The translations under genes and the position numbers were made by a program. Below, piece after piece: positions 1-6,182 of a stretch of 6,182 bases of DNA (its first letter is position 1; every line of letters begins with the position of its first letter). The notes beneath the pieces were generated by a model, which worked only from the letters and a program-made list of their open reading frames with translations, was not told where the DNA came from and did not search any database. The stretch is from Akkermansiaceae bacterium (GTDB lineage Bacteria > Verrucomicrobiota > Verrucomicrobiia > Verrucomicrobiales > Akkermansiaceae): positions 1 to 6,182 of the forward strand of contig JALZWJ010000229.1 in assembly GCA_023300065.1 (NCBI GenBank), given 5' to 3'.

Positions 1-1308
1 GCGCTCATCAGAATTCACAATCATGGGGAACCAGTTGTGTCCAATTTCGTGAATGATGACTGAGATGAGGGCGTTTTTGGTCCTTTCGGTATAGGTTCCG
101 TCTTCTTCGGGGCGGGGGCCATTGAAGCAGATCATGGGGTATTCCATGCCGAAGACTGGGCCATTGACGGAGATGGCGACGGGGTATGGGTAGTCGAAGG
201 TGAACTTCGAATAGACATTGAGGGTGTGGATGATGGAGTGGGTTGAATACTTGCTCCAGAGCGGCTCGGCCTCATTGGGGTAGTAGGACATGGCCCAGAC
301 GGGTTTCTGGGTTGTGGTGAGCTTATGGCGGACTGCGTCCCAGATGAATTTACGGGAGGAGGACCAGGCGAAGTCGCGCACGTTTTTGGCTTCGAAGAGC
401 CAGGTCTTCATTCCTTTTGGTTTGGTGTCCTCGTTTTTAGCCGCTTCTTTTGGGGTGATGATGAACATCGGGTCTTTTACGGATTCGGCCTTCTTGAGAC
501 GTTTTTGCCAGATTGGTTTAAGGACGGCCTTCGGGTTTTTTAGGACTCCGGTGGAGGCTACGACGTGGTTCTCTGGGACGGTGATGGCGACCTTGTAGTT
601 GCCGAACTCGAGGGCGAATTCTCCGCGCCCTAGGAAGGACTTATTCTGCCAACCGCGGACATCGGTGTAGGCGCAGACGCGGGGGAACCACTGGGCGACT
701 TCGAAGATCTTCCCGCCCTTTTTAAATTTCTCCATGTTACTCCGCGCGAATGTGGTGCGTCCGTTGGTGATGGTGTAATGCCAGCTGGCGTTGTAGATGA
801 ATTTCTGGCCTGGCTTCAGCGGTTCTGGGAGGTCGACGCGCATCATGGTGTCGACGATGCGGTGGGTGAGCTTGGCTCCATTTTTATCGGTGAGGCTGTC
901 GATTTTAAGTGCACCATCGAAGGTTTCTCTGAGGAGGATGGCCTCGAAGGTATCGAAGTGCATGTCGCCGAGTCGCGGGGCTTCTCCGGTTTGGTGACCG
1001 ATTGAATTCGGGGTGTATTTATTCCGGTCGAGCTGCATCCAGACATATGTCAGGGTGTGCGGCGAGCGGTTATGGTAAGTGATGGTGCCGCTGCCGGTGA
1101 GGAGGTTCTTTTTCTCGTTCAGGGTGATCTTGAGATCATAGTCGGCACGTTGCTGCCAATACTTCGGGCCGGGCGCGCCGGAGGCGATGCGGGACTCGGT
1201 GGGGGTGGGCCAGACTTCTTCCAATTGGCGGAAGGGGTCTTCATGGAATTCGATCGGATGGGCGAGGCACGTGGCAACGAGCCCGAAAAGGATGAGAGCA
1301 ATCTTCAT
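1..1308 (-). CDS. Secreted M1-family zinc metallopeptidase (aminopeptidase), C-terminus cut by window edge
   Basis: This frame is open without a stop from ATG 1308 to the left edge, giving 436 codons of a longer protein. It is a predicted exported zinc peptidase that removes N-terminal residues from peptides in the periplasm or outside the cell. Residues 1-16 ([16 protein letters not shown]) look like a type I signal peptide cleaved before H17. The N-terminal beta-rich M1 domain begins near G45[12 protein letters not shown]. The substrate-amine motif appears as GMEYP (387-391), with E389 in place of the Glu of GAMEN. The zinc motif HEIGH is at 420-424, followed by [12 protein letters not shown]. 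The third zinc ligand, expected about 19 residues after H424, lies beyond the edge. The closest flavour is the Bacteroidota/Verrucomicrobiota M1 subfamily, whose members are usually well over 550 residues. No clear Shine-Dalgarno precedes the start. The gene lies 67 bp downstream of the YkuD gene on the same strand, so co-transcription is likely. The family call is firm; the substrate is unknown. Confidence 0.93.
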   Translation of the reverse strand, partial: MKIALILFGLVATCLAHPIEFHEDPFRQLEEVWPTPTESRIASGAPGPKYWQQRADYDLKITLNEKKNLLTGSGTITYHNRSPHTLTYVWMQLDRNKYTPNSIGHQTGEAPRLGDMHFDTFEAILLRETFDGALKIDSLTDKNGAKLTHRIVDTMMRVDLPEPLKPGQKFIYNASWHYTITNGRTTFARSNMEKFKKGGKIFEVAQWFPRVCAYTDVRGWQNKSFLGRGEFALEFGNYKVAITVPENHVVASTGVLKNPKAVLKPIWQKRLKKAESVKDPMFIITPKEAAKNEDTKPKGMKTWLFEAKNVRDFAWSSSRKFIWDAVRHKLTTTQKPVWAMSYYPNEAEPLWSKYSTHSIIHTLNVYSKFTFDYPYPVAISVNGPVFGMEYPMICFNGPRPEEDGTYTERTKNALISVIIHEIGHNWFPMIVNSDER

Positions 1309-1375
1309 GTTCTATAAGGGTGGTAGAGGCGAGGACGCTAACGAGGCGTTGTAAGAAGGCGAGCTTCAAAACCAG

Positions 1376-2137
1376 CTATTCGAAGTGGTAGCGACTCTCC
1401 TTCACGAGGACATTTGGTGGTGTTTTTTTGTCTTCGAACCATTGGTAACCAGGTTGGAGGTTTCCCCAAAAGTCCCCCCATTGGCTGCTGGGATGGCTTG
1501 CCATGTTGTCGGTGGTCATACGGAAGGGGAAGAGGTGGATACGGAAGAAGGGTTGGCCACCGGTGAAGGCGGATTGGGCGAGAGTGTAGATTTCCTCGAT
1601 CTTGGCATCTGTCATGGCAAGGCAGCCGATGGAGACATGGGAGCCGTGGACCATGATGAAGCTGCCGGTGCGGGCGTGTGCTTTATCGAAGGTGTTTGGG
1701 TAGCCGATGTTGAAGGCGAGGTGGTAGTTGCTTTGCGGGTTCATTTGTCCCGGTTTGACAAAGTAGAAGCCCTCGGGGACTTGGCGGTCGCCTTCGCGTT
1801 GCTTTGGTCCAAGGTCCCCGGAAGCTGCGGCGATGGGATAGGAGCGGAAGAGGATGAACTGCTCCTCCTTTTTGACCCAGAGTTCTAAGATCTCTTCTTC
1901 TTTAAAGGCGCGAAGGAAGATAGGGGATCCCCAGGTGAGGCCTTTTTCTTGGAAGGCGGTTTTGAGGGAGGGGGTGACTTTTTCTGAGACGGCGGTGAAG
2001 CGCTTGGCCCCGTTGGCGTAGTCCTTGGCTGAGATTTGGAGGTCCTGTGCGTTTCCGATGTTGCTGATGGATTGAGTGATCAGCCAAATCGCAGCTAAGG
2101 TCAAAACGATTCCAAAGATGCCCCGCGTCCATTTCAT
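1376..2137 (-). CDS. YafK/DpaA-like YkuD (L,D-transpeptidase fold) envelope protein
   Basis: A 253-residue protein with an N-terminal hydrophobic segment (about 6-23) after a K/R-containing start. It is either a membrane anchor or a signal peptide that could be cleaved after GNA (28-30), placing the catalytic domain in the periplasm. The YkuD domain covers roughly residues 65-205. Visible blocks are FRSYPI (97-102), LGPKQREGDRQVPEGFYFV (109-127), the NIGYPN stretch, MVHG with H164, and SHVSIGC with S169, G171 and the nucleophile C172. This block order matches E. coli YafK (DpaA/LdtF), which is known to detach Braun lipoprotein from peptidoglycan rather than build 3-3 crosslinks. Whether this protein is an amidase, a transpeptidase or something else cannot be read from sequence, and its host may lack Lpp. 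The C-terminal 50 residues are rich in W, P and aromatics and show no known domain. An AAGG sits 7 nt before the ATG. The gene is divergent from the ABC exporter and upstream of the M1 peptidase. Family membership is firm; exact activity is inferred. Confidence 0.92.
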   Translation of the reverse strand: MKWTRGIFGIVLTLAAIWLITQSISNIGNAQDLQISAKDYANGAKRFTAVSEKVTPSLKTAFQEKGLTWGSPIFLRAFKEEEILELWVKKEEQFILFRSYPIAAASGDLGPKQREGDRQVPEGFYFVKPGQMNPQSNYHLAFNIGYPNTFDKAHARTGSFIMVHGSHVSIGCLAMTDAKIEEIYTLAQSAFTGGQPFFRIHLFPFRMTTDNMASHPSSQWGDFWGNLQPGYQWFEDKKTPPNVLVKESRYHFE

Positions 2138-2254
2138 GGGGAGACCTTAACTTAAGTAAGCCGCTAGTCCGACATAGAAGTTTCGCGGTGGGGTTTCTGC
2201 CCGAATGAGCGCATCCTGATTTGACGGAAGGGCCGAGGGACGCTTCACTCCGGC
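2138..2254. promoter_or_regulatory. Divergent intergenic region between the YkuD gene and the ABC exporter gene
   Basis: This 117-bp gap must hold the promoters for both directions. The 8-bp palindrome ACTTAAGT (2150-2157), inside a TTAACTTAA repeat, lies just upstream of the YkuD start and would fall in its 5' leader or promoter. For the plus strand, TTGACG at 2221-2226 resembles a -35 box. The sequence 17 nt further on (2244-2249, TTCACT) is only a poor -10, and it would put the transcript start almost at the GTG start codon. No -10 stands out for the minus strand. No strong hairpin plus T-run terminator is visible. The regulatory role is positional inference; no individual box is secure. 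Confidence 0.45.
2145..2148 (-). promoter_or_regulatory. Likely ribosome binding site of the YkuD gene
   Basis: On the minus strand AAGG lies 7 nt upstream of ATG 2137. It is the only start in the window with a purine-rich Shine-Dalgarno-like core at normal spacing, and it supports the chosen start. It is only a 4-base match. Confidence 0.4.
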
Positions 2255-4033
2255 GTGCGCAACACGGAAAAGAAATCCCGCCGGATCGACTGGAAAAAGA
2301 CCTTCGGCCTCTACAGTTACCTCGGGAAGTATCGTAAGATTTTTATACCTTCGGTGATTGCGCTCTTTTTGACTGGGGCTTTATCGCTGGCCTTTCCGTA
2401 TTTCTTGGGGAGCTTGATTGGATCTCCGCAGGAGGCGATGAAGGATGGATTAGATGCAGGGGTGGTGAGTTCTGAGATTAATCGGGTCGTATCCACTTTA
2501 CTCATTATTTTGTGTATCCAGGCGATCGTGGCCTATTGGCGGGTGAGGGGGTTTATCAAGGCAGGTGAGAGCGCGCTTTGTGACTTGAGGCAGGATGTTT
2601 TTGCACGGTTGGTGCGCTTGCCGATGCCTTGGTTTATGGAGCGGAGAACGGGCGAGGTTGGGTCCCGCTTTGCCGCTGATTTGGCGATTTTACAGGAGAC
2701 GCTGATTACGACCATTCCGCAGATGGTGCGGCAGTCGGTGATTTTTATCGGCGGGATGATTTTTATCTTTGTGGCTTCGGTGAAACTCTCACTCTTTATG
2801 CTGGCGATGATTCCGGTGGTGGTGCTGGTGGTGGCGATTGTGGGGCGTAAGATCCGGAAGTGGTCTAAGAACGCGCAGGACCAGCTTGCTCAGAGTAACA
2901 TCGTGGCAGAGGAAGTGGTGCAGGGGATCGCTGATGTGAAGGCCTACTCAAACGAGGGCTTTGAAGAAGAGCGGTATCGTGGCGCGTTGGATCAATTTCT
3001 AGCGACTGTGATTGAGGGATCGAAGGCGCGGGCAAGGTTCGTGAGTTTCATCATTTTTATTCTGTTCGGGACGATCTCGGTGGTGGTCTGGTTTGGCGCT
3101 GGGATGCTGACGAAAGGCGAGATTACGAGTGAGCAATTCACGCACTTTATCTTGTTTAGTATTTTCGTGGGGGCCTCGCTGGGGTCTCTGCCCGATATCA
3201 TGAGCCAGCTCCAGAAGACGCAAGGGGCGACGGAGCGGATTCGTGAAATCTTGGATCATGAGATTGAGGATGACCGTGCGCTTGGATCCGAGGAACTCTC
3301 TGGGTCGATGTCGGCAAAGGACCTTGTCTTTGCTTATCCTTCACGCAAGGAAACAAAGGTGCTCAATGGCGTGAATTTCGAGATTCAAGCCGGTGAACGT
3401 GTGGCGGTTGTTGGGCCAAGTGGTGGCGGTAAATCGACGATTTTCTCTCTCCTTTTGGGATTCTACGAAGGGAACGAAGGCGAGATCTTTTTTGATGGCC
3501 AGGCCTCGGGCGAGATCCCTGTGGCGAGTCGCCGAGCGGCAATGGCAGTCGTGCCGCAAGAGGTGCTTTTGTTTGGAGGATCAATCCGAGAGAATATCGA
3601 ATATGGACGTCCGGGAGCGAGCGAGGAGGAGATTAAAGCTGCGGCTGAGAAGGCAAATGCTCATGGCTTTATCGATGCTTTCCCTGAGGGATACGAGGCG
3701 CTGGTTGGGCCACGTGGAGTGAAGTTGAGCGGTGGTCAACGTCAGCGGATCGCGATTGCGCGGGCCGTTTTGGCTGATCCTAAGATCCTTCTCTTGGACG
3801 AAGCGACAAGTGCCTTGGACTCCGAAAGCGAGCGTCTGGTGCAGGAAGCGTTGGAGCAGTTGATGAAGGGGCGGACCAGCCTGATCATCGCACACCGTCT
3901 CGCAACGGTGAAGGAAGCGGATAAAATTCTAGTCCTGAATGAGGGGCGCATCGTAGAGAGTGGGAGTCATTCAGATCTCATGCAGCAAGAGGGAACCTAC
4001 CGTTTATTGGCAGAGACGCAGCTGCTGACTTAA
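2255..4033 (+). CDS. ABC exporter half-transporter with fused membrane and ATPase domains (MsbA/BmrA type)
   Basis: A 592-residue half-transporter expected to work as a homodimer in the inner membrane, exporting a lipid, drug or peptide at the cost of ATP. The membrane domain occupies about residues 25-320. Hydrophobic segments lie near 28-54, 79-98, 160-177, 179-198, 262-285 and 294-312, giving the usual six helices. The nucleotide-binding domain follows, with A-loop Y361, Walker A GPSGGGKST (387-395), Q-loop Q435, signature LSGGQ (491-495), Walker B ILLLDE (511-516), D-loop SALD (519-522) and switch H547. All catalytic residues are intact, and the length is normal for the family. GTG 2255 is chosen because an in-frame TGA lies at 2222-2224, there is no earlier ATG, GTG or TTG in frame, and later starts would cut into the first helix. 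The nearest purine-rich stretch, GAGGGA, is 14 nt upstream, which is far. No binding protein or partner half-transporter is adjacent, and the substrate cannot be assigned. It could be a lipid A flippase-like or a multidrug-type exporter. Confidence 0.95.
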   Translation: MRNTEKKSRRIDWKKTFGLYSYLGKYRKIFIPSVIALFLTGALSLAFPYFLGSLIGSPQEAMKDGLDAGVVSSEINRVVSTLLIILCIQAIVAYWRVRGFIKAGESALCDLRQDVFARLVRLPMPWFMERRTGEVGSRFAADLAILQETLITTIPQMVRQSVIFIGGMIFIFVASVKLSLFMLAMIPVVVLVVAIVGRKIRKWSKNAQDQLAQSNIVAEEVVQGIADVKAYSNEGFEEERYRGALDQFLATVIEGSKARARFVSFIIFILFGTISVVVWFGAGMLTKGEITSEQFTHFILFSIFVGASLGSLPDIMSQLQKTQGATERIREILDHEIEDDRALGSEELSGSMSAKDLVFAYPSRKETKVLNGVNFEIQAGERVAVVGPSGGGKSTIFSLLLGFYEGNEGEIFFDGQASGEIPVASRRAAMAVVPQEVLLFGGSIRENIEYGRPGASEEEIKAAAEKANAHGFIDAFPEGYEALVGPRGVKLSGGQRQRIAIARAVLADPKILLLDEATSALDSESERLVQEALEQLMKGRTSLIIAHRLATVKEADKILVLNEGRIVESGSHSDLMQQEGTYRLLAETQLLT

Positions 4034-4110
4034 CTGTGAAATTTGGGTAAGGGTAACTTCCTCACATTGCGGTTGGATTTTCTGGAAATTGAGGCGAGTC
4101 TCAGCACAAG

Positions 4111-4599
4111 ATGATCGACATGTTAGTGCGGCTGTATGACTTGCCAGAAAGTCAGGGACTTTATTCACGAGTTGCGGATTCGGGCGTCATTGTCCGGAGG
4201 CCGGGAGCTTACGAGAAGCATCTCGTTGCAAATTTTATCCGTGAGCACTTTTCGCCGAAGTGGGTCAGTGAGATGGAGGTTGCCTTTTCAAGACAGCCCA
4301 TTTCCTGCTTCATTGCGACAAAGGATAAAGAGATTTTAGGATTTGCGTGCTACGAGACAACCGGGAAGGGATACTTTGGACCTACGGGAGTGGGTGAGGC
4401 CGCGCGTGGGTTAGGTCTCGGCAAGGCACTTCTTTTTAAGTCGCTCGAGGCGCAGCGAGAGGCGGGCTACGCATATGGGTTTATTGGCGGAGTCGGTCCA
4501 AAGGAGTTTTACGCAAAGGCGGTCGGTGCAGTGGAAATTGCGGGAAGTGACCCGGGCGTTTACGTCGATATTTTACCGGAACCACCTAGCGCTGAATGA
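4111..4599 (+). CDS. GNAT-family N-acetyltransferase
   Basis: A 162-residue cytoplasmic protein predicted to move an acetyl group from acetyl-CoA to an unknown amine. The acetyl-CoA pyrophosphate-binding motif A is clear as R99-G-L-G102-L-G104-K-A, directly after the strand FGPTGVGEAA (89-98). Upstream, ISCFIAT (64-70) and ILGFACYE (75-82) are the beta strands typical of the fold. Downstream, GYAYGFIGGVGPKEFY (119-134) and GSDPGVY (145-151) complete the domain. As I recall, these blocks (CFIA, FGPTGV, GYAY.IIG, EFY.K.GA) mark an uncharacterised GNAT subfamily found in many bacteria. ATG 4111 is the first start; a second in-frame ATG at 4120 would remove only three residues and cannot be excluded. 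No good Shine-Dalgarno is present, only GAGGCGAG at 4091-4098, which is distant. The last four bases overlap the ubiE start (ATGA), which implies translational coupling. The fold is firm and the substrate unknown. Confidence 0.88.
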   Translation: MIDMLVRLYDLPESQGLYSRVADSGVIVRRPGAYEKHLVANFIREHFSPKWVSEMEVAFSRQPISCFIATKDKEILGFACYETTGKGYFGPTGVGEAARGLGLGKALLFKSLEAQREAGYAYGFIGGVGPKEFYAKAVGAVEIAGSDPGVYVDILPEPPSAE

Positions 4600-5279
4600 G
4601 CGGGCAGGATCCAAAATTTGTCAAAGGGGCCTTCGCTAAAATTGCGGATCGCTACGTTATGACGAATCATGTTCTCAGCATGGGGACGGATATTTTATGG
4701 CGTAAGAAAGTAGGGCGGATCGTAAGTGGTTGGCAGCCTTCTAAAATCCTCGATGTCGCAACTGGCACGGGAGATTTGGCTCTAGAAATACAGCGTAAGT
4801 GTCCTGAGGCGAAAGTCTTAGGCACCGACTTTTGTCCTGAAATGCTCGCGCATGCGACTAAGAGTGGGGTTCAAGAAACTCAGGTTGCTGATGCCATGAA
4901 TCTTCCTTTTGAGGATGGTGAGTTTGATGTCGTTACGGTGGCCTTTGGCCTACGTAATATGGCGAATTGGGAGGGGGCGTTGCGCGAAATGAACCGCGTC
5001 ATCGCGCCGGGTGGACACCTTCTTGTCCTCGATTTTTCACAGCCGCGCGGGATCCTGAAGAAACCCTACGGCTTCTACCTCAATAAGGTCCTGCCTAAGA
5101 TTGCAGGATTACTGACAGGGCAGGGGGATGCGTATCAATATCTCGCAGGATCGATTGGCGAATTCCCCTCGGGGCAGGCCATGATTGATCTCTTCGACAA
5201 AGCGGGATTGCCAGATTGCCAGTGTGATCCTCTCAGTGGGGGAATCGCCTCGATTTATTCGGTGAAAAAGGAGGGCTAG
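4596..5279 (+). CDS. ubiE: UbiE/MenG demethylmenaquinone methyltransferase
   Basis: A 227-residue class I SAM-dependent methyltransferase that performs the C-methylation converting demethylmenaquinone to menaquinone (and the equivalent ubiquinone step in species that make it). The N-terminal UbiE block reads F13-AKIADRY then N24-HVLS through W35-RKK. SAM-binding motif I is DVATGTGD (53-60), with acidic D78 in GTDF. DAMNLPF (99-105) and FGLRNM (117-122) follow, then the RVIAPGG...LDFSQP region (134-150) and YQYLAGSI (180-187) near the C-terminus. Length and block order match the family. The PROSITE-type N-terminal signature has D32 where enterobacterial proteins have His, and D146 where they have Glu. 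I regard both as lineage variation. The start codon overlaps the stop of the GNAT gene by four bases and lacks its own Shine-Dalgarno, so translation probably depends on the upstream gene. Menaquinone is the likelier product if the host is Verrucomicrobiota; no other quinone gene is in the window. Confidence 0.95.
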   Translation: MSGQDPKFVKGAFAKIADRYVMTNHVLSMGTDILWRKKVGRIVSGWQPSKILDVATGTGDLALEIQRKCPEAKVLGTDFCPEMLAHATKSGVQETQVADAMNLPFEDGEFDVVTVAFGLRNMANWEGALREMNRVIAPGGHLLVLDFSQPRGILKKPYGFYLNKVLPKIAGLLTGQGDAYQYLAGSIGEFPSGQAMIDLFDKAGLPDCQCDPLSGGIASIYSVKKEG

Positions 5280-5327
5280 TATCATGGATCGGGCTTGCCG
5301 AGGTCGGGAAGTCGGGTAGTTTTCGGT
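5280..5327 (+). other. Spacer between ubiE and hisC, with a possible weak promoter
   Basis: This 48-bp spacer holds no hairpin resembling a terminator, so read-through from ubiE is possible. TTGCCG (5295-5300) and TAGTTT (5317-5322), spaced 16 nt, loosely resemble -35 and -10 boxes. If used, they would start transcription nearly at the hisC ATG. No Shine-Dalgarno precedes that ATG. An in-frame TTG at 5295 is a possible alternative hisC start but would add residues not expected at the HisC N-terminus. Confidence 0.25.
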
Positions 5328-6182
5328 ATGAATATTAGCGGCTCTGCCAACCAATGGGTGTGTGATCTAGTTCCTTACGAACCGGGTAAACCAATCGAGG
5401 AAACCGCGCGCGAGCTGGGGTTAGATCCCTCGGAGATCATCAAGTTGGCCAGTAATGAGAATCCACTTGGGCCCTCTCCAAAGGCGAAGGCTGCGATGGT
5501 GGAGGAGATTGAAAAGGCCCACCTTTATCCAGACGGCGGCGGCTTCCACCTCCGCACGGCATTAGCGGCGAAGCATGAGGTGGAGTTTGGGAATATCGTG
5601 CTGGGGAACGGCTCGAATGAAATCATCGAGCTGCTCTGTCATTCCTTCCTAAAGCCCGGCACGGCCTTGATCGCCGCGGAGCATGCCTTCGTGGTTTACA
5701 AGTTAATGGCCACGCTTTTTGGCGCGGACTATGTAAAAGTGCCTGATCCTGGCTTCGTCCATGATCTAGATGCGATGGCAGCGGCCATCACTCCTCAGAC
5801 CCGCCTTGTCTTTATCGCTAATCCAAACAACCCCACCGGAACTCTCGTGGGGCAGGAAGAGATTGACCGCTTTATGGCTCAAATTCCTGATCATGTGGTG
5901 GCGGTCTTTGATGAGGCTTACCATGAGTTTCTAGAAGAGGCTCCAGATGTGATTCGTTATGTCCGTGAGGGGCGAAACGTTTGCGTGATGCGCACTTTCT
6001 CCAAGGCTCAAGGACTCTCAGCATTACGGATCGGTTACGGCATCATGTCGCGCGAACTTGCGGGACTTCTGAACCGCTCCCGCCAGCCATTCAACGCGAA
6101 CGCAATTGCGCAAGCCGGTGCGTTAGCCGCGATTCAAGATGGAGAACATATCGCGGCTACCGTGAAAAATAACGCGATAGGT
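5328..6182 (+). CDS. hisC: Histidinol-phosphate aminotransferase, C-terminus cut by window edge
   Basis: The frame is open from ATG 5328 to the right edge (285 codons). Family members are usually about 350-370 residues, so roughly the last 70-85 are missing. It is a cytoplasmic fold-type I PLP enzyme that transaminates imidazole-acetol phosphate with glutamate in histidine synthesis. Visible motifs are the N-terminal W10-VCDLVPYEPGKPIEE, LASNENPLGPSP (40-51), YPDGGG (67-72), GNGSNEIIELL (93-103), FVVYKL (121-126), NPNNPTG (165-171), FDEAY (194-198, with PLP-ring Asp D195), and the catalytic-lysine block RTFSK (222-226, K226) followed by AQGLSALRIGYG, with R234 for phosphate binding. The usual block is SKAYGLAGLR, so Q228, S231 and A232 are departures. 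The N-terminal match fixes the ATG. Other HisC-like aminotransferases act on aromatic amino acids, and no other his gene is visible, so the exact substrate is likely but unproven. Confidence 0.93.
   Translation, partial: MNISGSANQWVCDLVPYEPGKPIEETARELGLDPSEIIKLASNENPLGPSPKAKAAMVEEIEKAHLYPDGGGFHLRTALAAKHEVEFGNIVLGNGSNEIIELLCHSFLKPGTALIAAEHAFVVYKLMATLFGADYVKVPDPGFVHDLDAMAAAITPQTRLVFIANPNNPTGTLVGQEEIDRFMAQIPDHVVAVFDEAYHEFLEEAPDVIRYVREGRNVCVMRTFSKAQGLSALRIGYGIMSRELAGLLNRSRQPFNANAIAQAGALAAIQDGEHIAATVKNNAIG

Noticed and set aside
290..598. Plus-strand open frame of 102 codons near the left side
   Set aside because: It is antisense to the M1 peptidase, whose reverse frame is open continuously from 1308 to the edge and carries HEIGH and GMEYP. 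The plus frame has no recognisable domain.
1261..1308. Possible lipoprotein signal in the M1 peptidase (V11-A-T-C14)
   Set aside because: Thr just before the Cys is a poor lipobox residue, and the leader before it is very short. A type I cleavage after A16 fits better, so I did not call it a lipoprotein.
1330..1358. Short inverted repeat (GACGC...GCGTT) between the M1 and YkuD genes
   Set aside because: The stem is only about 5 bp, with one G-T pair and no T-run on either strand. This is not enough for a terminator, so co-transcription remains the simpler reading.
1385..1888. Long plus-strand open frame (167 codons) opposite the YkuD gene
   Set aside because: It lies entirely antisense to a protein with clear YkuD motifs. 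Its translation is low-complexity (rich in G, V, E, D) and resembles no family. It is a codon-bias shadow.
2815..2850. GGTGGT-rich repeat tract
   Set aside because: It encodes a Val-rich stretch of the exporter's fourth membrane helix (188-196). The repetition follows from valine codons and is not a separate element.
3581..3895. Minus-strand open frame of 104 codons inside the exporter gene
   Set aside because: It is opposite the signature and Walker B region of the ABC ATPase domain, has no family resemblance, and is a shadow frame.
5328..6182. hisC as a truncated pseudogene
   Set aside because: The frame is uninterrupted with all catalytic residues, and the missing C-terminus is due to the window edge.

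Overview
The window is ordinary-looking bacterial chromosome, dense with genes and with mixed base composition. It carries six protein-coding genes in two divergent blocks. Two of the genes run off the window edges. I see no RNA gene, insertion sequence, phage gene, CRISPR array or long repeat.

Organism. Several features point to a Gram-negative, menaquinone-using bacterium: a YafK/DpaA-type periplasmic YkuD protein, a secreted M1 metallopeptidase of the type common in Bacteroidota and Verrucomicrobiota, a UbiE/MenG methyltransferase, and start codons mostly without a clear Shine-Dalgarno sequence. My best guess is the PVC group, probably Verrucomicrobiota. This is inferred from protein flavour and is not proven by any marker gene here.

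Layout. On the minus strand (reading right to left, 2137 to 1) lies a YkuD-domain L,D-transpeptidase-like protein with an N-terminal membrane anchor or signal. It is followed after 67 bp by a signal-peptide-bearing M1 zinc aminopeptidase cut by the left edge. A 117-bp divergent intergenic region (2138-2254) separates this envelope pair from the plus-strand block. That block holds a homodimer-type ABC exporter (GTG start, 2255-4033), a GNAT acetyltransferase (4111-4599), the menaquinone methyltransferase ubiE/menG (start overlapping the GNAT stop by 4 nt), and, after 48 bp, the first 285 codons of hisC (5328 to the right edge).

How they fit together. The minus-strand pair is plausibly a small envelope operon acting on peptidoglycan-linked or peptide substrates outside the cytoplasm. 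On the plus strand, only GNAT-ubiE shows clear coupling. The ABC exporter and hisC are probably independent neighbours, or members of a loose housekeeping cluster. I found no convincing new biological system. The points most worth a second look are the GNAT-ubiE coupling, the pairing of a DpaA-like protein with an M1 peptidase, and the weak translation-start signals.
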